64,000 nucleotides of DNA from Brevundimonas naejangsanensis (GTDB lineage Bacteria; Pseudomonadota; Alphaproteobacteria; Caulobacterales; Caulobacteraceae), in NCBI RefSeq assembly GCF_003627995.1, contig NZ_CP032707.1:793501-857500 (forward strand). The letters run 5' to 3'. The position numbers and the translations under genes were made by a program. The notes under the pieces were generated by a model. That model saw nothing but the letters and a program-made list of their open reading frames with translations, was not told where the DNA came from and searched no databases. The first letter of the stretch is position 1. Each line of letters opens with the position of its first letter. This document shows positions 1-9,912 of this stretch, piece after piece.

Positions 1-137
1 TTCGAGGCCGGAGCCGCCGAAGCCGTCTGGGTCTTCGGCGCGGCGTCGCCGGTCGTGGCGCAGGCCGACAGGCTGAGCGCGCCGAGCGCGCAGGTGAGAA
101 CGGCGAGGCTGGGACCCCGCAGGCGACTGAACAACAT
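1..137 (-). CDS. Lipoprotein, N-terminal part only (cut by window edge)
   Basis: The minus-strand frame opens with ATG at 137 and stays open to the left edge, so only the first 45 codons are present. It starts with a basic n-region (MLFSRLRG), a hydrophobic stretch, and a lipobox LSAC with the cysteine near residue 30, followed by an Ala/Thr/Pro-rich linker. This is the classic layout of a lipoprotein signal (signal peptidase II substrate). The mature domain lies outside the window, so function cannot be assigned. It follows DUF167 on the same strand after an 85-nt gap. Confidence 0.7.
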   Translation of the reverse strand, partial: MLFSRLRGPSLAVLTCALGALSLSACATTGDAAPKTQTASAAPAS

Positions 138-222
138 GGGCGAGCCCCCTCGCGCCCGCGAACGGCGGGCAGATACGGGCCGTATAGAAACCTTAGTTTC
201 CCCTAGCGTAAAGCTCTAAAAC

Positions 223-504
223 TCAGCCCACGGACAGGCGGGCCTTCGCCTCGTCTTCGGCGAGGCCCTGGACCTCGATCATCTTGAGCCGCGACTGGCC
301 GCCGCGCGCCAGGGACACCGCCCGCTTGGGCACGCCCAGGGCCTTGGCCAGGACGGCGATCAGGGCGGCGTTGGCCTCGCCCTCGACCGGCTGGGCGCGC
401 ACGCGGACCTTGAGCACCGGGCGGCCGTCGGGGTCGACGTCCCAGCCGTCGATGCGGTCGGCGGCGGCGCGGGGGGTCAGCTTGACGGGGATGCGGGCGG
501 TCAT
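223..504 (-). CDS. DUF167 (YggU) family protein
   Basis: A 93-residue protein beginning MTARIPVKLTPRA and containing the family core VRVRAQPVEGEANAAL and SLARGGQSRLKMIEV. DUF167/YggU proteins are small single-domain proteins of about 100 residues with no settled biochemical function. The frame is open further upstream, but that part only translates a palindromic repeat, so ATG at 504 is chosen. The identity is from the recognisable core pattern; the cellular role is unknown. Confidence 0.88.
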   Translation of the reverse strand: MTARIPVKLTPRAAADRIDGWDVDPDGRPVLKVRVRAQPVEGEANAALIAVLAKALGVPKRAVSLARGGQSRLKMIEVQGLAEDEAKARLSVG

Positions 505-545
505 GGGAGCGTGTTTGGCCCATGGACGCGAGAGCGCCAAATCTT

Positions 546-695
546 CGTCATTCTCCGGCAAGCCGCGCAGCGGCGCAGACCGGGGAACCCAGCGGCGCCC
601 GTCAGGGCGAAAAGCCCACGCGTTGCGCTTGCCATGAAGATCGCCTTCGGCGCCGCTGGGTCCCCCGGTCTCGCTCCGCTCGCCGGAGGATGACG
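546..695. repeat. Palindromic intergenic repeat (CGTCAT..CTCCGG family)
   Basis: Long inverted repeat: the left arm begins CGTCATTCTCCGG and includes CCGGGGAACCCAGCGGCGCC in imperfect form; the right arm carries the complement and ends CCGGAGGATGACG. The loop contains GAAAAGCCCACGCG. It fills the space between etfA and DUF167. Its outer ends resemble the CGTCATCCTCGG repeats found elsewhere in the window. It could fold into a long RNA stem, but there is no U-tract, so a terminator role is not shown. Confidence 0.75.
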
Positions 696-774
696 GAAGG
701 AAGGGCCGATACAAGAAAACGCGCCGGACGATCCCTCGCCCGGCGCGCTTCAATGTTCAGCGTGACGACTGCTC

Positions 775-1716
775 TCAGCCCAGGGCGGCCATCAGTTCCG
801 GCACGGCGGTCTTGTAGTCGGCGACCCAGCCGTAATCGGCGACCTGGAAGATCGGGGCGTCGGCGTCCTTGTTGATGGCGACGATGATCTTGGAGTCCTT
901 CATCCCGGCCAAGTGCTGAATAGCGCCCGAGATGCCGATGGCGATGTAGAGGGCCGGGGCCACGACCTTGCCGGTCTGGCCGACCTGATAGTCGTTCGGC
1001 GCATAGCCCGCATCGACCGCCGCGCGCGAGGCGCCGACGGCGGCGCCCAGCTTGTCGGCCAGGGGGTCCATGACGGCGTGGAACTCTTCGGCCGAGCCCA
1101 GGGCGCGACCGCCCGAGACGACGATCTTGGCGGCGCCCAGTTCGGGGCGATCCGACTTGACCATTTCTTCGGAGACGAAGGCGGTCTTGGGCGCTTCGCC
1201 GGCGGCGACGCTCTCGACCGAGGCCGAACCGCCTTCGCTTTCGTTATTGGGGGCGGCGGCGAACGCCGTCGGGCGCACGGTGATGACCTTCTTGGCGTCG
1301 GCCGACTGGATCGTCTCCAGCGCGTTGCCGGCGTAGATCGGGCGCACGAAGGTATCGCCCGAGACGACTTCGACGATGTCCGAGATCGGCGCGACGTCCA
1401 GCTTGGCGGCGATGCGCGGGGCGAAGTTCTTACCGTCGGTGTTGGCCGGGGTCAGGATGGCGTCGTAGTTCCCGGCCAGCGGCAGGACGGTGGCCTCGAC
1501 GGCCTCGGCCAGGCCGTGGGCGACGGCGTCGCCTTCGGCCAGCAGCACCTTGCGCACGCCCGAAATCTTGGCGGCGGCGTCAGCCACGGCTTGCGCGCCC
1601 TTGCCCAGCACCAGAACGTCGACGTCGGACGACAGCGCCAGGGCGGCCGTCACGGTCTTGTGGGTGGTGTCGCGAACGGCCGAGCCGTCGTGGTCGGCGA
1701 TGACGAGAACGGCCAT
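775..1716 (-). CDS. etfA: Electron transfer flavoprotein subunit alpha
   Basis: A 313-residue ETF alpha subunit. With EtfB it forms a soluble FAD-containing heterodimer that takes electrons from acyl-CoA and related dehydrogenases and passes them to ETF:ubiquinone oxidoreductase. The N-terminal half is the alpha/beta ETF domain ([11 protein letters not shown] onward). The C-terminal FAD domain is clear from GGRALGS near residue 200, DAGYAPNDYQVGQTGKVV, and YIAIGISGAIQHLAGMKDS. Length is normal for the family. Its ATG shares one base with the etfB stop codon (TAATG), indicating translational coupling in an etfBA operon. Confidence 0.97.
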   Translation of the reverse strand: MAVLVIADHDGSAVRDTTHKTVTAALALSSDVDVLVLGKGAQAVADAAAKISGVRKVLLAEGDAVAHGLAEAVEATVLPLAGNYDAILTPANTDGKNFAPRIAAKLDVAPISDIVEVVSGDTFVRPIYAGNALETIQSADAKKVITVRPTAFAAAPNNESEGGSASVESVAAGEAPKTAFVSEEMVKSDRPELGAAKIVVSGGRALGSAEEFHAVMDPLADKLGAAVGASRAAVDAGYAPNDYQVGQTGKVVAPALYIAIGISGAIQHLAGMKDSKIIVAINKDADAPIFQVADYGWVADYKTAVPELMAALG

Positions 1717-2480
1717 TACAGAACCCCTGCGTCTTTGAGCTTGGAAACCAGTTCGGCCGCATCGGCGACCTTGACGCCCGCCGAACGCTTCGGCGGCTCC
1801 GTCACCTTCAGCACCTTGAGGCGATCCGCCGTATCGACGCCGTAGTCGGCGACCGACTTCATGGCGATCTCCTTCTTCTTGGCCTTCATGATGTTGGGCA
1901 GCGACGCATAGCGCGGCGTGTTCAGGCGCAGGTCGACCGACACCACGGCGGGCAGTTCCGCCGCGACCGTCTGCAGGCCGCCATCGACTTCACGGGTGAC
2001 GACCGCCTTGCCGCCTTCGATCGCCAGCTTGCCGGCGAAGGTGGCCTGCGGCCAGTCCAGCAGGGCGGCCAGCATCTGGCCCACCGCATTGTTGTCGCCG
2101 TCGATCGACTGCTTGCCCAGCAGGACCAGGTCCGGCTTCTCCTCGTCCACCACGGCCTTCAGCACCTTGGCGACGGCCAGCGGCTCCAGGTCCGTATCCG
2201 ACTGCACCAGGACGCCGCGATCGGCGCCCATGGCCAGGGCGGTGCGGATGGTTTCCTGAGCCTGGGTCACGCCGATGGAGACGACGACGATCTCGGTCGC
2301 CGTGCCCGCCGCATGGTGCTCCTTGCCTTCCTTCAGACGCACAGCCTCCTCGACGGCGATCTCGTCGAAGGGGTTCATGCTCATCTTGACGTTGGCCAGG
2401 TCGACGCCCGTCTGGTCCGCCTTGACGCGCGCCTTGACGTTGGAGTCGATCACCCGTTTCACCGGGACGAGTACCTTCAT
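1716..2480 (-). CDS. etfB: Electron transfer flavoprotein subunit beta
   Basis: Beta subunit of ETF, 254 residues from the chosen start [12 protein letters not shown]; a further four upstream codons (MDRL) are open but do not fit the family N-terminus. The subunit binds structural AMP and docks partner dehydrogenases. Recognisable segments are [45 protein letters not shown] and the [10 protein letters not shown] tail region near residues 197-206. It is the promoter-proximal gene of etfBA. An ACGT-centred inverted repeat lies about 65 bp upstream. Confidence 0.97.
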   Translation of the reverse strand: MKVLVPVKRVIDSNVKARVKADQTGVDLANVKMSMNPFDEIAVEEAVRLKEGKEHHAAGTATEIVVVSIGVTQAQETIRTALAMGADRGVLVQSDTDLEPLAVAKVLKAVVDEEKPDLVLLGKQSIDGDNNAVGQMLAALLDWPQATFAGKLAIEGGKAVVTREVDGGLQTVAAELPAVVSVDLRLNTPRYASLPNIMKAKKKEIAMKSVADYGVDTADRLKVLKVTEPPKRSAGVKVADAAELVSKLKDAGVL

Positions 2481-2544
2481 GAGCCTATCCACTTGGTCAT
2501 CGAAATGTCGGTCGAGGGATTGGACCGGCGAAACCGGCCTGTCA

Positions 2545-2558
2545 ACGTAACGCTACGT
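2545..2558 (-). promoter_or_regulatory. Candidate operator/promoter upstream of etfB
   Basis: The sequence ACGTA-N4-TACGT is a perfect 5+5 inverted repeat. On the minus strand it is followed directly by TTGACA, a good -35 element, so a bound regulator would overlap the etfB promoter; no strong -10 is visible. A related ACGT palindrome sits in the promoter of the thiolase operon at 56.78 kb. ACGT-rich palindromes are known for MerR-type (LiuR) and TetR-type regulators of fatty-acid and branched-chain catabolism; assignment to one of these is inference. Confidence 0.4.
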
Positions 2559-2605
2559 GAACTGCGGTCGTGTCGCGGGCGCATTTTTGATCTATTGAGA
2601 CCCGC

Positions 2606-2947
2606 ATGAAACGCTTCCTGACGATCCGGCGCCTCAGCATCCTCTTCTTCGGCCTGTTCGCCCTGGTGACGGCGGGGCTGTTCGCCTTCCAGCGCTTCTG
2701 GATGGACCCCGGCGAGCGCTGCGAGGCCCAGGGCTACTGGTACGACCTGGAGACGCGCATCTGCGCCCAGCCCATCTACATTCCCGACATCACCGGCCGC
2801 CCGGCCGGGGTCACGCGCGCCGAGGCCTCGAACAAGGCCAACCAGGAACTGCTGGGTCTGGAAGACCAGGTCGCCGCCGAGAAGCGCGCCCGCGCCGCCG
2901 CCACCCAGGCCGAACGCGAACGGGTCCAGGCGCTGCGGGCGCAGTAA
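2606..2947 (+). CDS. Single-pass membrane protein with coiled-coil tail, unknown function
   Basis: A 113-residue protein, divergent from etfB. Residues 10-29 (LSILFFGLFALVTAGLFAFQ) form one transmembrane helix after a short basic N-terminus. Two cysteines lie in GERCEAQGYWYDLETRICAQ and could form a disulfide outside the membrane. The last ~35 residues are Ala/Glu/Arg-rich (EDQVAAEKRARAAATQAERER) and look like a short coiled coil. I do not recognise a named family. The position next to etfBA gives no clear functional hint. Confidence 0.75.
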   Translation: MKRFLTIRRLSILFFGLFALVTAGLFAFQRFWMDPGERCEAQGYWYDLETRICAQPIYIPDITGRPAGVTRAEASNKANQELLGLEDQVAAEKRARAAATQAERERVQALRAQ

Positions 2948-3012
2948 GGCCGCGCCTGCTTGCCTCACTCTGCGAGGATGACGGCGGTGGCGCCGGCCGT
3001 GCGAGGGGATGA

Positions 3013-3585
3013 TCAGCGCGTCGCGCCGGGCCGCCACAGGACGTCGCCCGCGCCGTTGGCGTTGGCGCGGCGGGCGGCGCAGAACAGGTGGTCCGACAGG
3101 CGATTCAGATAGCGCGCCGCCTCGGGGTTCACGGCCTCGCCCGATTCGACTAGGCGCACGGCGTCGCGCTCGGCCCGGCGGCAGACGGTGCGCGCCAGGT
3201 GCAGATGCGCCGACAGGGGCGAGCCGCCCGACAGGATGAAGCTGTCCAGCGGCTTCAGGCTCTCGTTCATCCAGTCGATCTCGGATTCCAGCCGCTCGAC
3301 CTGGGAGGCGAGGATGCGCAGCGCCTCCCACTTGGGCGCGGGCTCCAGCGGCGTGGCCAGGTCGGCGCCCAGGTCGAACAGTTCGTTCTGGATGCGGCCC
3401 AGCATGGCGTCGATGCGGTCGTTCTGGCCGCTGTTCAGCCGGGCCAGGCCGATGACCGCGTTCAGCTCGTCCACCGCGCCATAGGCCTCGACCCGCAGGT
3501 CGGTCTTGGACACGGGCGCGCCCGAGGCCAGACGCGTCCGGCCGGCGTCGCCGGTGCGGGTGTAGATCTTGTTCAGCGTCACCAT
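3013..3585 (-). CDS. Cob(I)yrinic acid a,c-diamide / cobalamin adenosyltransferase, PduO type
   Basis: A 190-residue PduO-type ATP:cob(I)alamin adenosyltransferase, which makes the adenosylcobalamin used by mutases such as methylmalonyl-CoA mutase. The N-terminus carries the ATP-binding loop TRTGDAGRTRLASG (family: YTRTGDxGxT), followed by SKTDLRVEAYGAVDELNA. The C-terminal signature CRRAERDAVRLVE and YLNRLSDHLFCAARRAN are typical active-site helices of this trimeric enzyme. Length is normal. The gene is 33 nt downstream of the HIG1 gene on the same strand and probably cotranscribed with it. Confidence 0.95.
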   Translation of the reverse strand: MVTLNKIYTRTGDAGRTRLASGAPVSKTDLRVEAYGAVDELNAVIGLARLNSGQNDRIDAMLGRIQNELFDLGADLATPLEPAPKWEALRILASQVERLESEIDWMNESLKPLDSFILSGGSPLSAHLHLARTVCRRAERDAVRLVESGEAVNPEAARYLNRLSDHLFCAARRANANGAGDVLWRPGATR

Positions 3586-3618
3586 GGCGCCCTCCCCTCC
3601 TCTCGCCTCGGTCCCCGA

Positions 3619-3822
3619 TCAGGCCCCGTGGCTGTTCTTCCACCACATGCCGGCGATCAGCAGCAGCACCGCCAGGGCCTGCAGGATGATCCGCAGCCGC
3701 ATCAGCTTGTTGGAATAGGTCCGCGCGAAGTCCCCGCCGCGATAGAGGGAATAGACGCCGAAGCCCAGAGTGACAGCCACGGCCGCCACGGCGATCAGGA
3801 TCAGAATGTCGAACAGGTCCAT
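3619..3822 (-). CDS. HIG1-domain twin-transmembrane small protein
   Basis: A 67-residue protein with two transmembrane helices (residues 4-26 and about 45-61) separated by the basic segment FARTYSNKLMRLRIILQ. The RLRIILQ part fits the RxRx3Q core of the HIG1 family, whose bacterial members are small accessory subunits linked to cytochrome c oxidase. It precedes the adenosyltransferase on the same strand. The family assignment is by motif; an association with oxidase here is inference. Confidence 0.78.
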   Translation of the reverse strand: MDLFDILILIAVAAVAVTLGFGVYSLYRGGDFARTYSNKLMRLRIILQALAVLLLIAGMWWKNSHGA

Positions 3823-3932
3823 GCCTGCTTCATAGGCCCCCGGCGACGCCCACGCCAGACGCGACGGGCCCGGTTTGCGGCTGTGCGGCCCAAGCTAAGC
3901 CGTTGGTCATCTTTCGCTGGCAGGGTGACCGC

Positions 3933-5054
3933 ATGACCGACCGCGCCATCCGCAATCTGGAGCACCTGCGTCGCACCGCCTCGACGGCGCGGGTGTTGAA
4001 CCTGCTCAAGGTCTATGACGAGCACGGCGACACCGAGGACTGGGGCGAGCGCCCCATGTTCCGCACCGCGGCGCTGAACCGCTGCCTGATCATCAAGCAC
4101 CGGCTGCGCCGCAACGAGACCGACGCCTTCCCCGGTCGCCGCCAAGTGGCGACCAAGATCGTGGTGCCGATCGACAGCACCGATCTGAAGACCGGCGGCC
4201 GCTTCATCTTCGTCAATCAGATCGGCTTCGAGCGCGCCATGCAGGAGGCGTTCGGCGTCGACGCCGAGCATCCCGATCTGAAGACCCTGCGCCTGATGGA
4301 CCAATTGCCGTCGCTGGATCCTTTCCTGCTGCGCGAACAGCTGCGGCGCGGCGGGGTCGACGCCGCCCCCTGCTATTTCGCCCTCAGCGAGGCGGACCTG
4401 GAGCGGATGCTGGAGTTCGTCCAGAAGGAGATCGAGCCCCTGGTCACCCTCAGCGTGGGGGACGGGGTCGTCGCCGCCGGCTCGACCGCCCGCATGGCGT
4501 CGAAGATCCTGTCCAACGCCCCCGGCGACCGGCTGGAGGCCCTGCGGCTGACGCTGAAGCTGGAGCCCGAGCAGTATCAGGAAGGCGTCTTCTGCTGGAA
4601 GGGCTTCCTCTATTACAAATGGGCGCTCAGCAGCCTGATGGCCGACATCGTCCACGTCGCCGACGAGGTGGGGACGGTCAAGCCCGTGGGGCCCAGCGAC
4701 CAGGCCGCCAAGGACTATATCGCGCGCGGGCGGGCCGTGCTGCGCGGCCGCATCATGAAGACCTGCGAAGAGGTCAGCCGCACCCTGCGCTATTACGACG
4801 ACGCCTATGCGGCCCTGACCCGCGAGGGCAATCCCCTGGCCTTCCGCGACTTCCTGCTGGAGGCGCCGGCCCTGTTCACCCGCCTGGGCGACCAGCTGGG
4901 GGCGGTGCAGCACATCGTCAGCTTCTGGCGCTTCCGCTTCAACCCCAAGGCGCCGCCCATCGGCGTCGATGAGCTGATCGACGTCTTCATGGACTTCGAG
5001 ACCGGCCTGATGGGCCGCGAGGCCGACGCCTACGACCCGCGCGACGCGGCGTAG
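3933..5054 (+). CDS. Conserved-looking cytosolic protein of unknown function
   Basis: A 373-residue protein starting MTDRAIRNLEHLRRTAS; an in-frame TTG at 3903 is possible but less likely. There is no signal peptide or membrane helix. It is mostly alpha-helical, with recognisable but unassigned segments such as GGRFIFVNQIGF (about 90-101), PSLDPFLLREQLRRGGV (near 130) and CWKGFLYYKWALSS (near 220). Charged and aromatic residues are evenly distributed, as in a real protein. I do not recognise a family. It stands alone between the HIG1/adenosyltransferase pair and ahcY, divergent from the former and convergent with the latter. Confidence 0.82.
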   Translation: MTDRAIRNLEHLRRTASTARVLNLLKVYDEHGDTEDWGERPMFRTAALNRCLIIKHRLRRNETDAFPGRRQVATKIVVPIDSTDLKTGGRFIFVNQIGFERAMQEAFGVDAEHPDLKTLRLMDQLPSLDPFLLREQLRRGGVDAAPCYFALSEADLERMLEFVQKEIEPLVTLSVGDGVVAAGSTARMASKILSNAPGDRLEALRLTLKLEPEQYQEGVFCWKGFLYYKWALSSLMADIVHVADEVGTVKPVGPSDQAAKDYIARGRAVLRGRIMKTCEEVSRTLRYYDDAYAALTREGNPLAFRDFLLEAPALFTRLGDQLGAVQHIVSFWRFRFNPKAPPIGVDELIDVFMDFETGLMGREADAYDPRDAA

Positions 5055-5068
5055 CAGCGCCGCGCCGC

Positions 5069-5248
5069 TTTCCTCCCCATGACATGGGGAGGGGGACCCC
5101 GACCCGATGGGCGGCGCGAAGCAGCCAAGGGGTGGAGGGGCTTGAACAGCGGAATCAGGCGGAAAAGAAGCCGGGGCAGCGGAACCAAGCAGCCCCTCCG
5201 TCTCGTCGGCTACGCCGCCGATCCACCTCCCCATTGCAGGGGAGGAAA
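5069..5248. repeat. Palindromic intergenic repeat (CCTCCCCAT family)
   Basis: The left end reads TTTCCTCCCCATGACATGGGG and the right end CCTCCCCATTGCAGGGGAGG; each is a small hairpin, and the two ends are inverted relative to each other. The interior includes GGAGGGGCTT and CAGCAGCCCCTCCGTCTCG. A second copy of the same family is at 32703-32829. It lies between convergent genes (the 373-residue protein and ahcY). Confidence 0.75.
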
Positions 5249-5249
5249 G

Positions 5250-5283
5250 AAAAACCCCGCGCCGTCGCCGGCGCGGGGTTTCT
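5250..5283 (-). terminator. Rho-independent terminator of ahcY
   Basis: On the minus strand the sequence AAACCCCGCGCCGGCGACGG continues into CGCGGGGTTTTT: a 10-bp G+C stem with a short loop and a T run. It starts 23 nt after the ahcY stop codon. The complementary A run on the other side could also make it work weakly for the convergent plus-strand gene. Confidence 0.85.
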
Positions 5284-5305
5284 GCCTTCAGACCTTCAGC
5301 AGGCC

Positions 5306-6697
<1,392 letters not shown>

Positions 6698-6771
6698 GCG
6701 GAGGGGTCTTTCGGCCACGGTTCTGTCTCAGCGGCCGCTATAGCGCGGCCCGCCGCCAGGGGCAATCAAGG

Positions 6772-6791
6772 CATAAGGATATCTTTATATG
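6772..6791 (-). promoter_or_regulatory. Near-perfect palindrome upstream of ahcY, candidate operator
   Basis: CATAAGGATATCTTTATATG is an AT-rich inverted repeat centred on GATATC with an ATAA/TTAT flank, standing out in this GC-rich DNA. It lies 75 bp upstream of the ahcY ATG and 125 bp upstream of the divergent chemoreceptor gene. ArsR-family regulators of the methionine cycle (SahR type) are known to control ahcY in Proteobacteria and bind AT-rich palindromes; assignment to such a regulator is inference. Confidence 0.55.
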
Positions 6792-6915
6792 AGCGCCGAC
6801 GAACACAGGTAAGGGAATCTACGCATTTGCCGCTTAACCCGGACAATACCCTCAGCGAGGGAAGGGTTTTGTCACGGCGCGCTCCCCAGCGCCTTGGTTC
6901 AAGTGAGTCCGTTTC

Positions 6916-8409
6916 ATGGCGTCCGAAGGCATTGATCATCACATGAACTTCATGGGCCTGGGTCACCCCTCCGCCGGCTATCGCGCGATCGGCCCCCTGT
7001 TGCGGCGTCAGCTGCCCCTGGCGCTGGCGGCCTTCTACGACCGGGTGCGGGCCGAGCCGGAGACGCGCCGCTTCTTCCGCGACGAGGGGCACATCAGCGC
7101 GGCCAGCACCGCCCAGCAGCGCCACTGGGACGCCATCATCGACGGCCGCGCCGACGCCGACTACGCCGCCTCGGTGCGCACCATCGGCCGCGTCCACGCC
7201 CGCATCGGCCTGGAGCCGCGCTGGTACATCGGCGGCTACAGCGTCATCCTGGCGCACCTGACCCGCGCCATCATCGAACGGCCCCGCAAGCTGTTCGCCA
7301 ATCGTCGCGAGCACGACCGCGTCACCGCCGAGGCCATCAGCGAGCTCAGCCAGCGCGTCATGCTGGACATGGAGCTGGCCATCTCCACCTATCTGGAGGC
7401 CCTGCAGGAAGAACGCGACCGGGTCCAGGCGGCCCACGACGCCGCCGAGGCGCGCCAGACCGAGGTGGTCCGCGCCCTGGGCGCCGCCCTGCACGCCCTG
7501 GCCGAGAACGACCTGTCGGTGACCATCCCCGAGAGCTTCCCCGAGGAATACCGCTCGCTGCAGAACGACTTCCACGCCGCGACCCGCGCCCTGCGCACCG
7601 CCGTGCGCGCCGTGGCCGACAGCGTCGAAAGCCTGAGCGCGGGCTCCAGCCAGTTGGCCGTCGCCTCCGAGGACCTGGCCAGCCGCACCGAGCGTCAGGC
7701 CGCCAACCTGGAGCGCACCGTCAACGAGGCCGAGGCCATCGCCAACGAAGTCGCCGCCACCGCCGACGGCGCCCGCCAGACGGCCGAGGCCCTGGCCGCC
7801 GCCCGCGCCGACGTCGAGGAGACGGCCAAGGTCGTCGGCGACGCCGTGAACGCCATCCACGCCATCGCCGAATCCTCGACCGGCATCGCCCGCTTCACCA
7901 GCCTGATCGACGAGATCGCCTTCCAGACCAACCTGCTGGCCCTGAACGCCGGGGTCGAGGCCGCCCGCGCGGGCGAGGCCGGCCGCGGCTTCGCCGTGGT
8001 GGCCCAGGAAGTCCGCGCCCTGGCCCAGCGCTCGTCCGAGGCCTCGGGCGAGATCCGCGCCCTGATCTCCACCTCCTCGGCCCAGGTGGCGCGCGGCGTC
8101 GACCTGGTCGAGCGCACCGGGGCGGCGCTGGAGCGCATCGGGGCCAAGGTCACGGCCGTCGACGGCCTGGCCGGGGGCATCGCCGGCTCGGCCCAGGAAC
8201 AGGCCGAGGGCCTGGCCCGCGTGCGCCGCGCCATGGGCGAGATGGACGACATCACCCAGCAGAACGCGGCCATGACCGAAGAGGCCACCGCCGCCGCCCG
8301 TCAGCTGGCCAACGAGGCCCTCAGCCTGAACCAGCAGGTCAGCCGCTTCCGCCTGGACCGCCCGGTCGCCGCCGGCGCCGCGCCGACGGGCCCGCGCCTG
8401 GTGGCCTGA
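6916..8409 (+). CDS. Globin-coupled chemoreceptor (cytosolic methyl-accepting chemotaxis protein)
   Basis: A 497-residue soluble signal transducer. Residues about 15-160 form a protoglobin sensor: helices around [21 protein letters not shown], then HWDAIIDG and [17 protein letters not shown] with the likely haem-binding proximal histidine H94. No transmembrane helix is present. A HAMP-like segment ([19 protein letters not shown], about 193-210) leads into a methyl-accepting coiled coil whose hairpin tip is [20 protein letters not shown], followed by [18 protein letters not shown]. Such HemAT-like proteins sense O2 or other gases and signal to CheA/CheW. No che genes are nearby. Confidence 0.93.
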   Translation: MASEGIDHHMNFMGLGHPSAGYRAIGPLLRRQLPLALAAFYDRVRAEPETRRFFRDEGHISAASTAQQRHWDAIIDGRADADYAASVRTIGRVHARIGLEPRWYIGGYSVILAHLTRAIIERPRKLFANRREHDRVTAEAISELSQRVMLDMELAISTYLEALQEERDRVQAAHDAAEARQTEVVRALGAALHALAENDLSVTIPESFPEEYRSLQNDFHAATRALRTAVRAVADSVESLSAGSSQLAVASEDLASRTERQAANLERTVNEAEAIANEVAATADGARQTAEALAAARADVEETAKVVGDAVNAIHAIAESSTGIARFTSLIDEIAFQTNLLALNAGVEAARAGEAGRGFAVVAQEVRALAQRSSEASGEIRALISTSSAQVARGVDLVERTGAALERIGAKVTAVDGLAGGIAGSAQEQAEGLARVRRAMGEMDDITQQNAAMTEEATAAARQLANEALSLNQQVSRFRLDRPVAAGAAPTGPRLVA

Positions 8410-8490
8410 TCCGGCGGCGCGAATCCCGCTGGCGCAGGTCGGCGGGAGCGCGCTAACAGACTCTCCTGTTCGAATGGGGGAGCATCGATC

Positions 8491-9846
8491 ATGAAGACCT
8501 TGCTGAGCGCGGCCGCCTGCGTTCTGGCCCTGAGCGCGGCCGCGCCCGCGGCCCTGGCCCAGAACACCGCCCCGGTCGCGCCGACCGGCGCCGCGCCCGC
8601 GGCGGGCGTCGTGACCCTGATCCAGGCCGGACGGCTGCTGGACCGGCCCGGCCGGACGCCGCGCGGCCCGTCGACCCTGGTGGTGCGCGACGGCAAGGTG
8701 GTCGAGATCCGCGACGGCTTCGTCGACGCCTCGGCCTTTCCCGGCGCCGTGGTGGTGGACCAGCGCGACCGCTTCGTCCTGCCCGGCCTGATCGACAGCC
8801 ACGTCCACCTGGTGTCCGACGTCGCCGGCCAGGCCGGCTTCCTGGCCGAGATCACCGACAACCTGCCGGTCCACGCCTACAGCGCCGCCATGAACGCCCG
8901 GAAGACCCTGATGGCGGGCTTCACCACCGTGCGCAACCTGGGCGACAGCGGCGGCGTGACCCTGGCCCTGCGCAATGAGACGGCGGCCCACCGCCTGCCG
9001 GGGCCGCGCATCCTCGACGCCGCCTCCAGCATCTCGACGACCTCGGGCCATATGGACGGGCGGTTGGGCTTCAACGACGACTTCCGCGAGCACATTGCGC
9101 ACGACAACGTCTGCAACGGCGCCGAGAGCTGCCGCGAAGCCGTGCGGCTTCAGGTCGGGCGCGGCGCCGACGTCATCAAGATCGCCACCACCGGCGGGGT
9201 CAACAGCCGCATCGGCGCGGGGCTCGGCGCCCAGATGTTCGAGGACGAGGCCAAGGCCCTGATCGACACGGCCCACCTGTACGGCAAGAAGGTCGCCGTC
9301 CACGCCCACGGCGCCGACGGGATCAACCTGGCCCTGCGCATGGGCGCCGATTCCATCGAGCACGGCACCATCTTCGACGACGAGACGCTGCAGCTGCTGC
9401 GCCGCACGCGCGCCTATTATGTGCCGACCCTGTCGACCATCAACGGCTATCGCGAGCGCCTGGCCGCCGATCCCAACGCCTATCCGCCCGAAGTCCTGCC
9501 CAAGATCCTGTGGCGCATCGAGATCACCGGCCAGTCGCTGCAACGCGCGGTCCCGGCGGGCGTGCGCATCGCCTTCGGCACCGACGCGGGCGTGTCCAAG
9601 CACGGCCGCAACGCCGATGAGTTCGAGCTGATGGTCCAGAACGGCATGACCCCGGCCACGGCCATCGAGGCGGCCACCGTCAACGCCGCCGACCTGCTGG
9701 GCCTGTCCGCCGAGATCGGCACGCTGGAGCCGGGCAAGCGCGCCGACGTCATCGCCGTGGCGGGCGATCCGCTCAGCGACGTGACGACGCTGAAGACCGT
9801 GGCCTTCGTCATGCGCGATGGCCGCATCTACAAGGACGAGCGCTGA
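8491..9846 (+). CDS. Exported metal-dependent amidohydrolase (Xaa-Pro/Xaa-Arg dipeptidase-like)
   Basis: A 451-residue protein with a Sec signal peptide (MKTLLSAAACVLALSAAAPA..ALAQ). It belongs to the amidohydrolase superfamily: metal ligands HVH in LIDSHVHLVSD, the carboxylated lysine in DVIKIATTGG, histidines in HAHG and SIEHGT, and the catalytic Asp in FGTDAG. The C-terminal strand domain (LEPGKRADVIAVAGDPL) is typical. The pattern matches the dipeptidase/prolidase-like branch, which includes characterised Caulobacter Xaa-Arg/Lys dipeptidases. A role in periplasmic peptide degradation is likely; exact substrate is unknown. Confidence 0.9.
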   Translation: MKTLLSAAACVLALSAAAPAALAQNTAPVAPTGAAPAAGVVTLIQAGRLLDRPGRTPRGPSTLVVRDGKVVEIRDGFVDASAFPGAVVVDQRDRFVLPGLIDSHVHLVSDVAGQAGFLAEITDNLPVHAYSAAMNARKTLMAGFTTVRNLGDSGGVTLALRNETAAHRLPGPRILDAASSISTTSGHMDGRLGFNDDFREHIAHDNVCNGAESCREAVRLQVGRGADVIKIATTGGVNSRIGAGLGAQMFEDEAKALIDTAHLYGKKVAVHAHGADGINLALRMGADSIEHGTIFDDETLQLLRRTRAYYVPTLSTINGYRERLAADPNAYPPEVLPKILWRIEITGQSLQRAVPAGVRIAFGTDAGVSKHGRNADEFELMVQNGMTPATAIEAATVNAADLLGLSAEIGTLEPGKRADVIAVAGDPLSDVTTLKTVAFVMRDGRIYKDER

Positions 9847-9912
9847 TCTCGTAACGGCGGGCGGTCAGTTCCGGCTTGGCCGCGCCCGTTCGCACGGCTA
9901 AGCCGTGACGCC

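Noticed and set aside
6698..6915. SAM or SAH riboswitch before ahcY
   Set aside because: No conserved SAH or SAM-II core sequence was found in the leader; the palindrome fits a protein operator better.
6766..9603. 945-residue minus-strand frame over the chemoreceptor and amidohydrolase
   Set aside because: Low-complexity shadow spanning two clear plus-strand genes; no start signal or domain.
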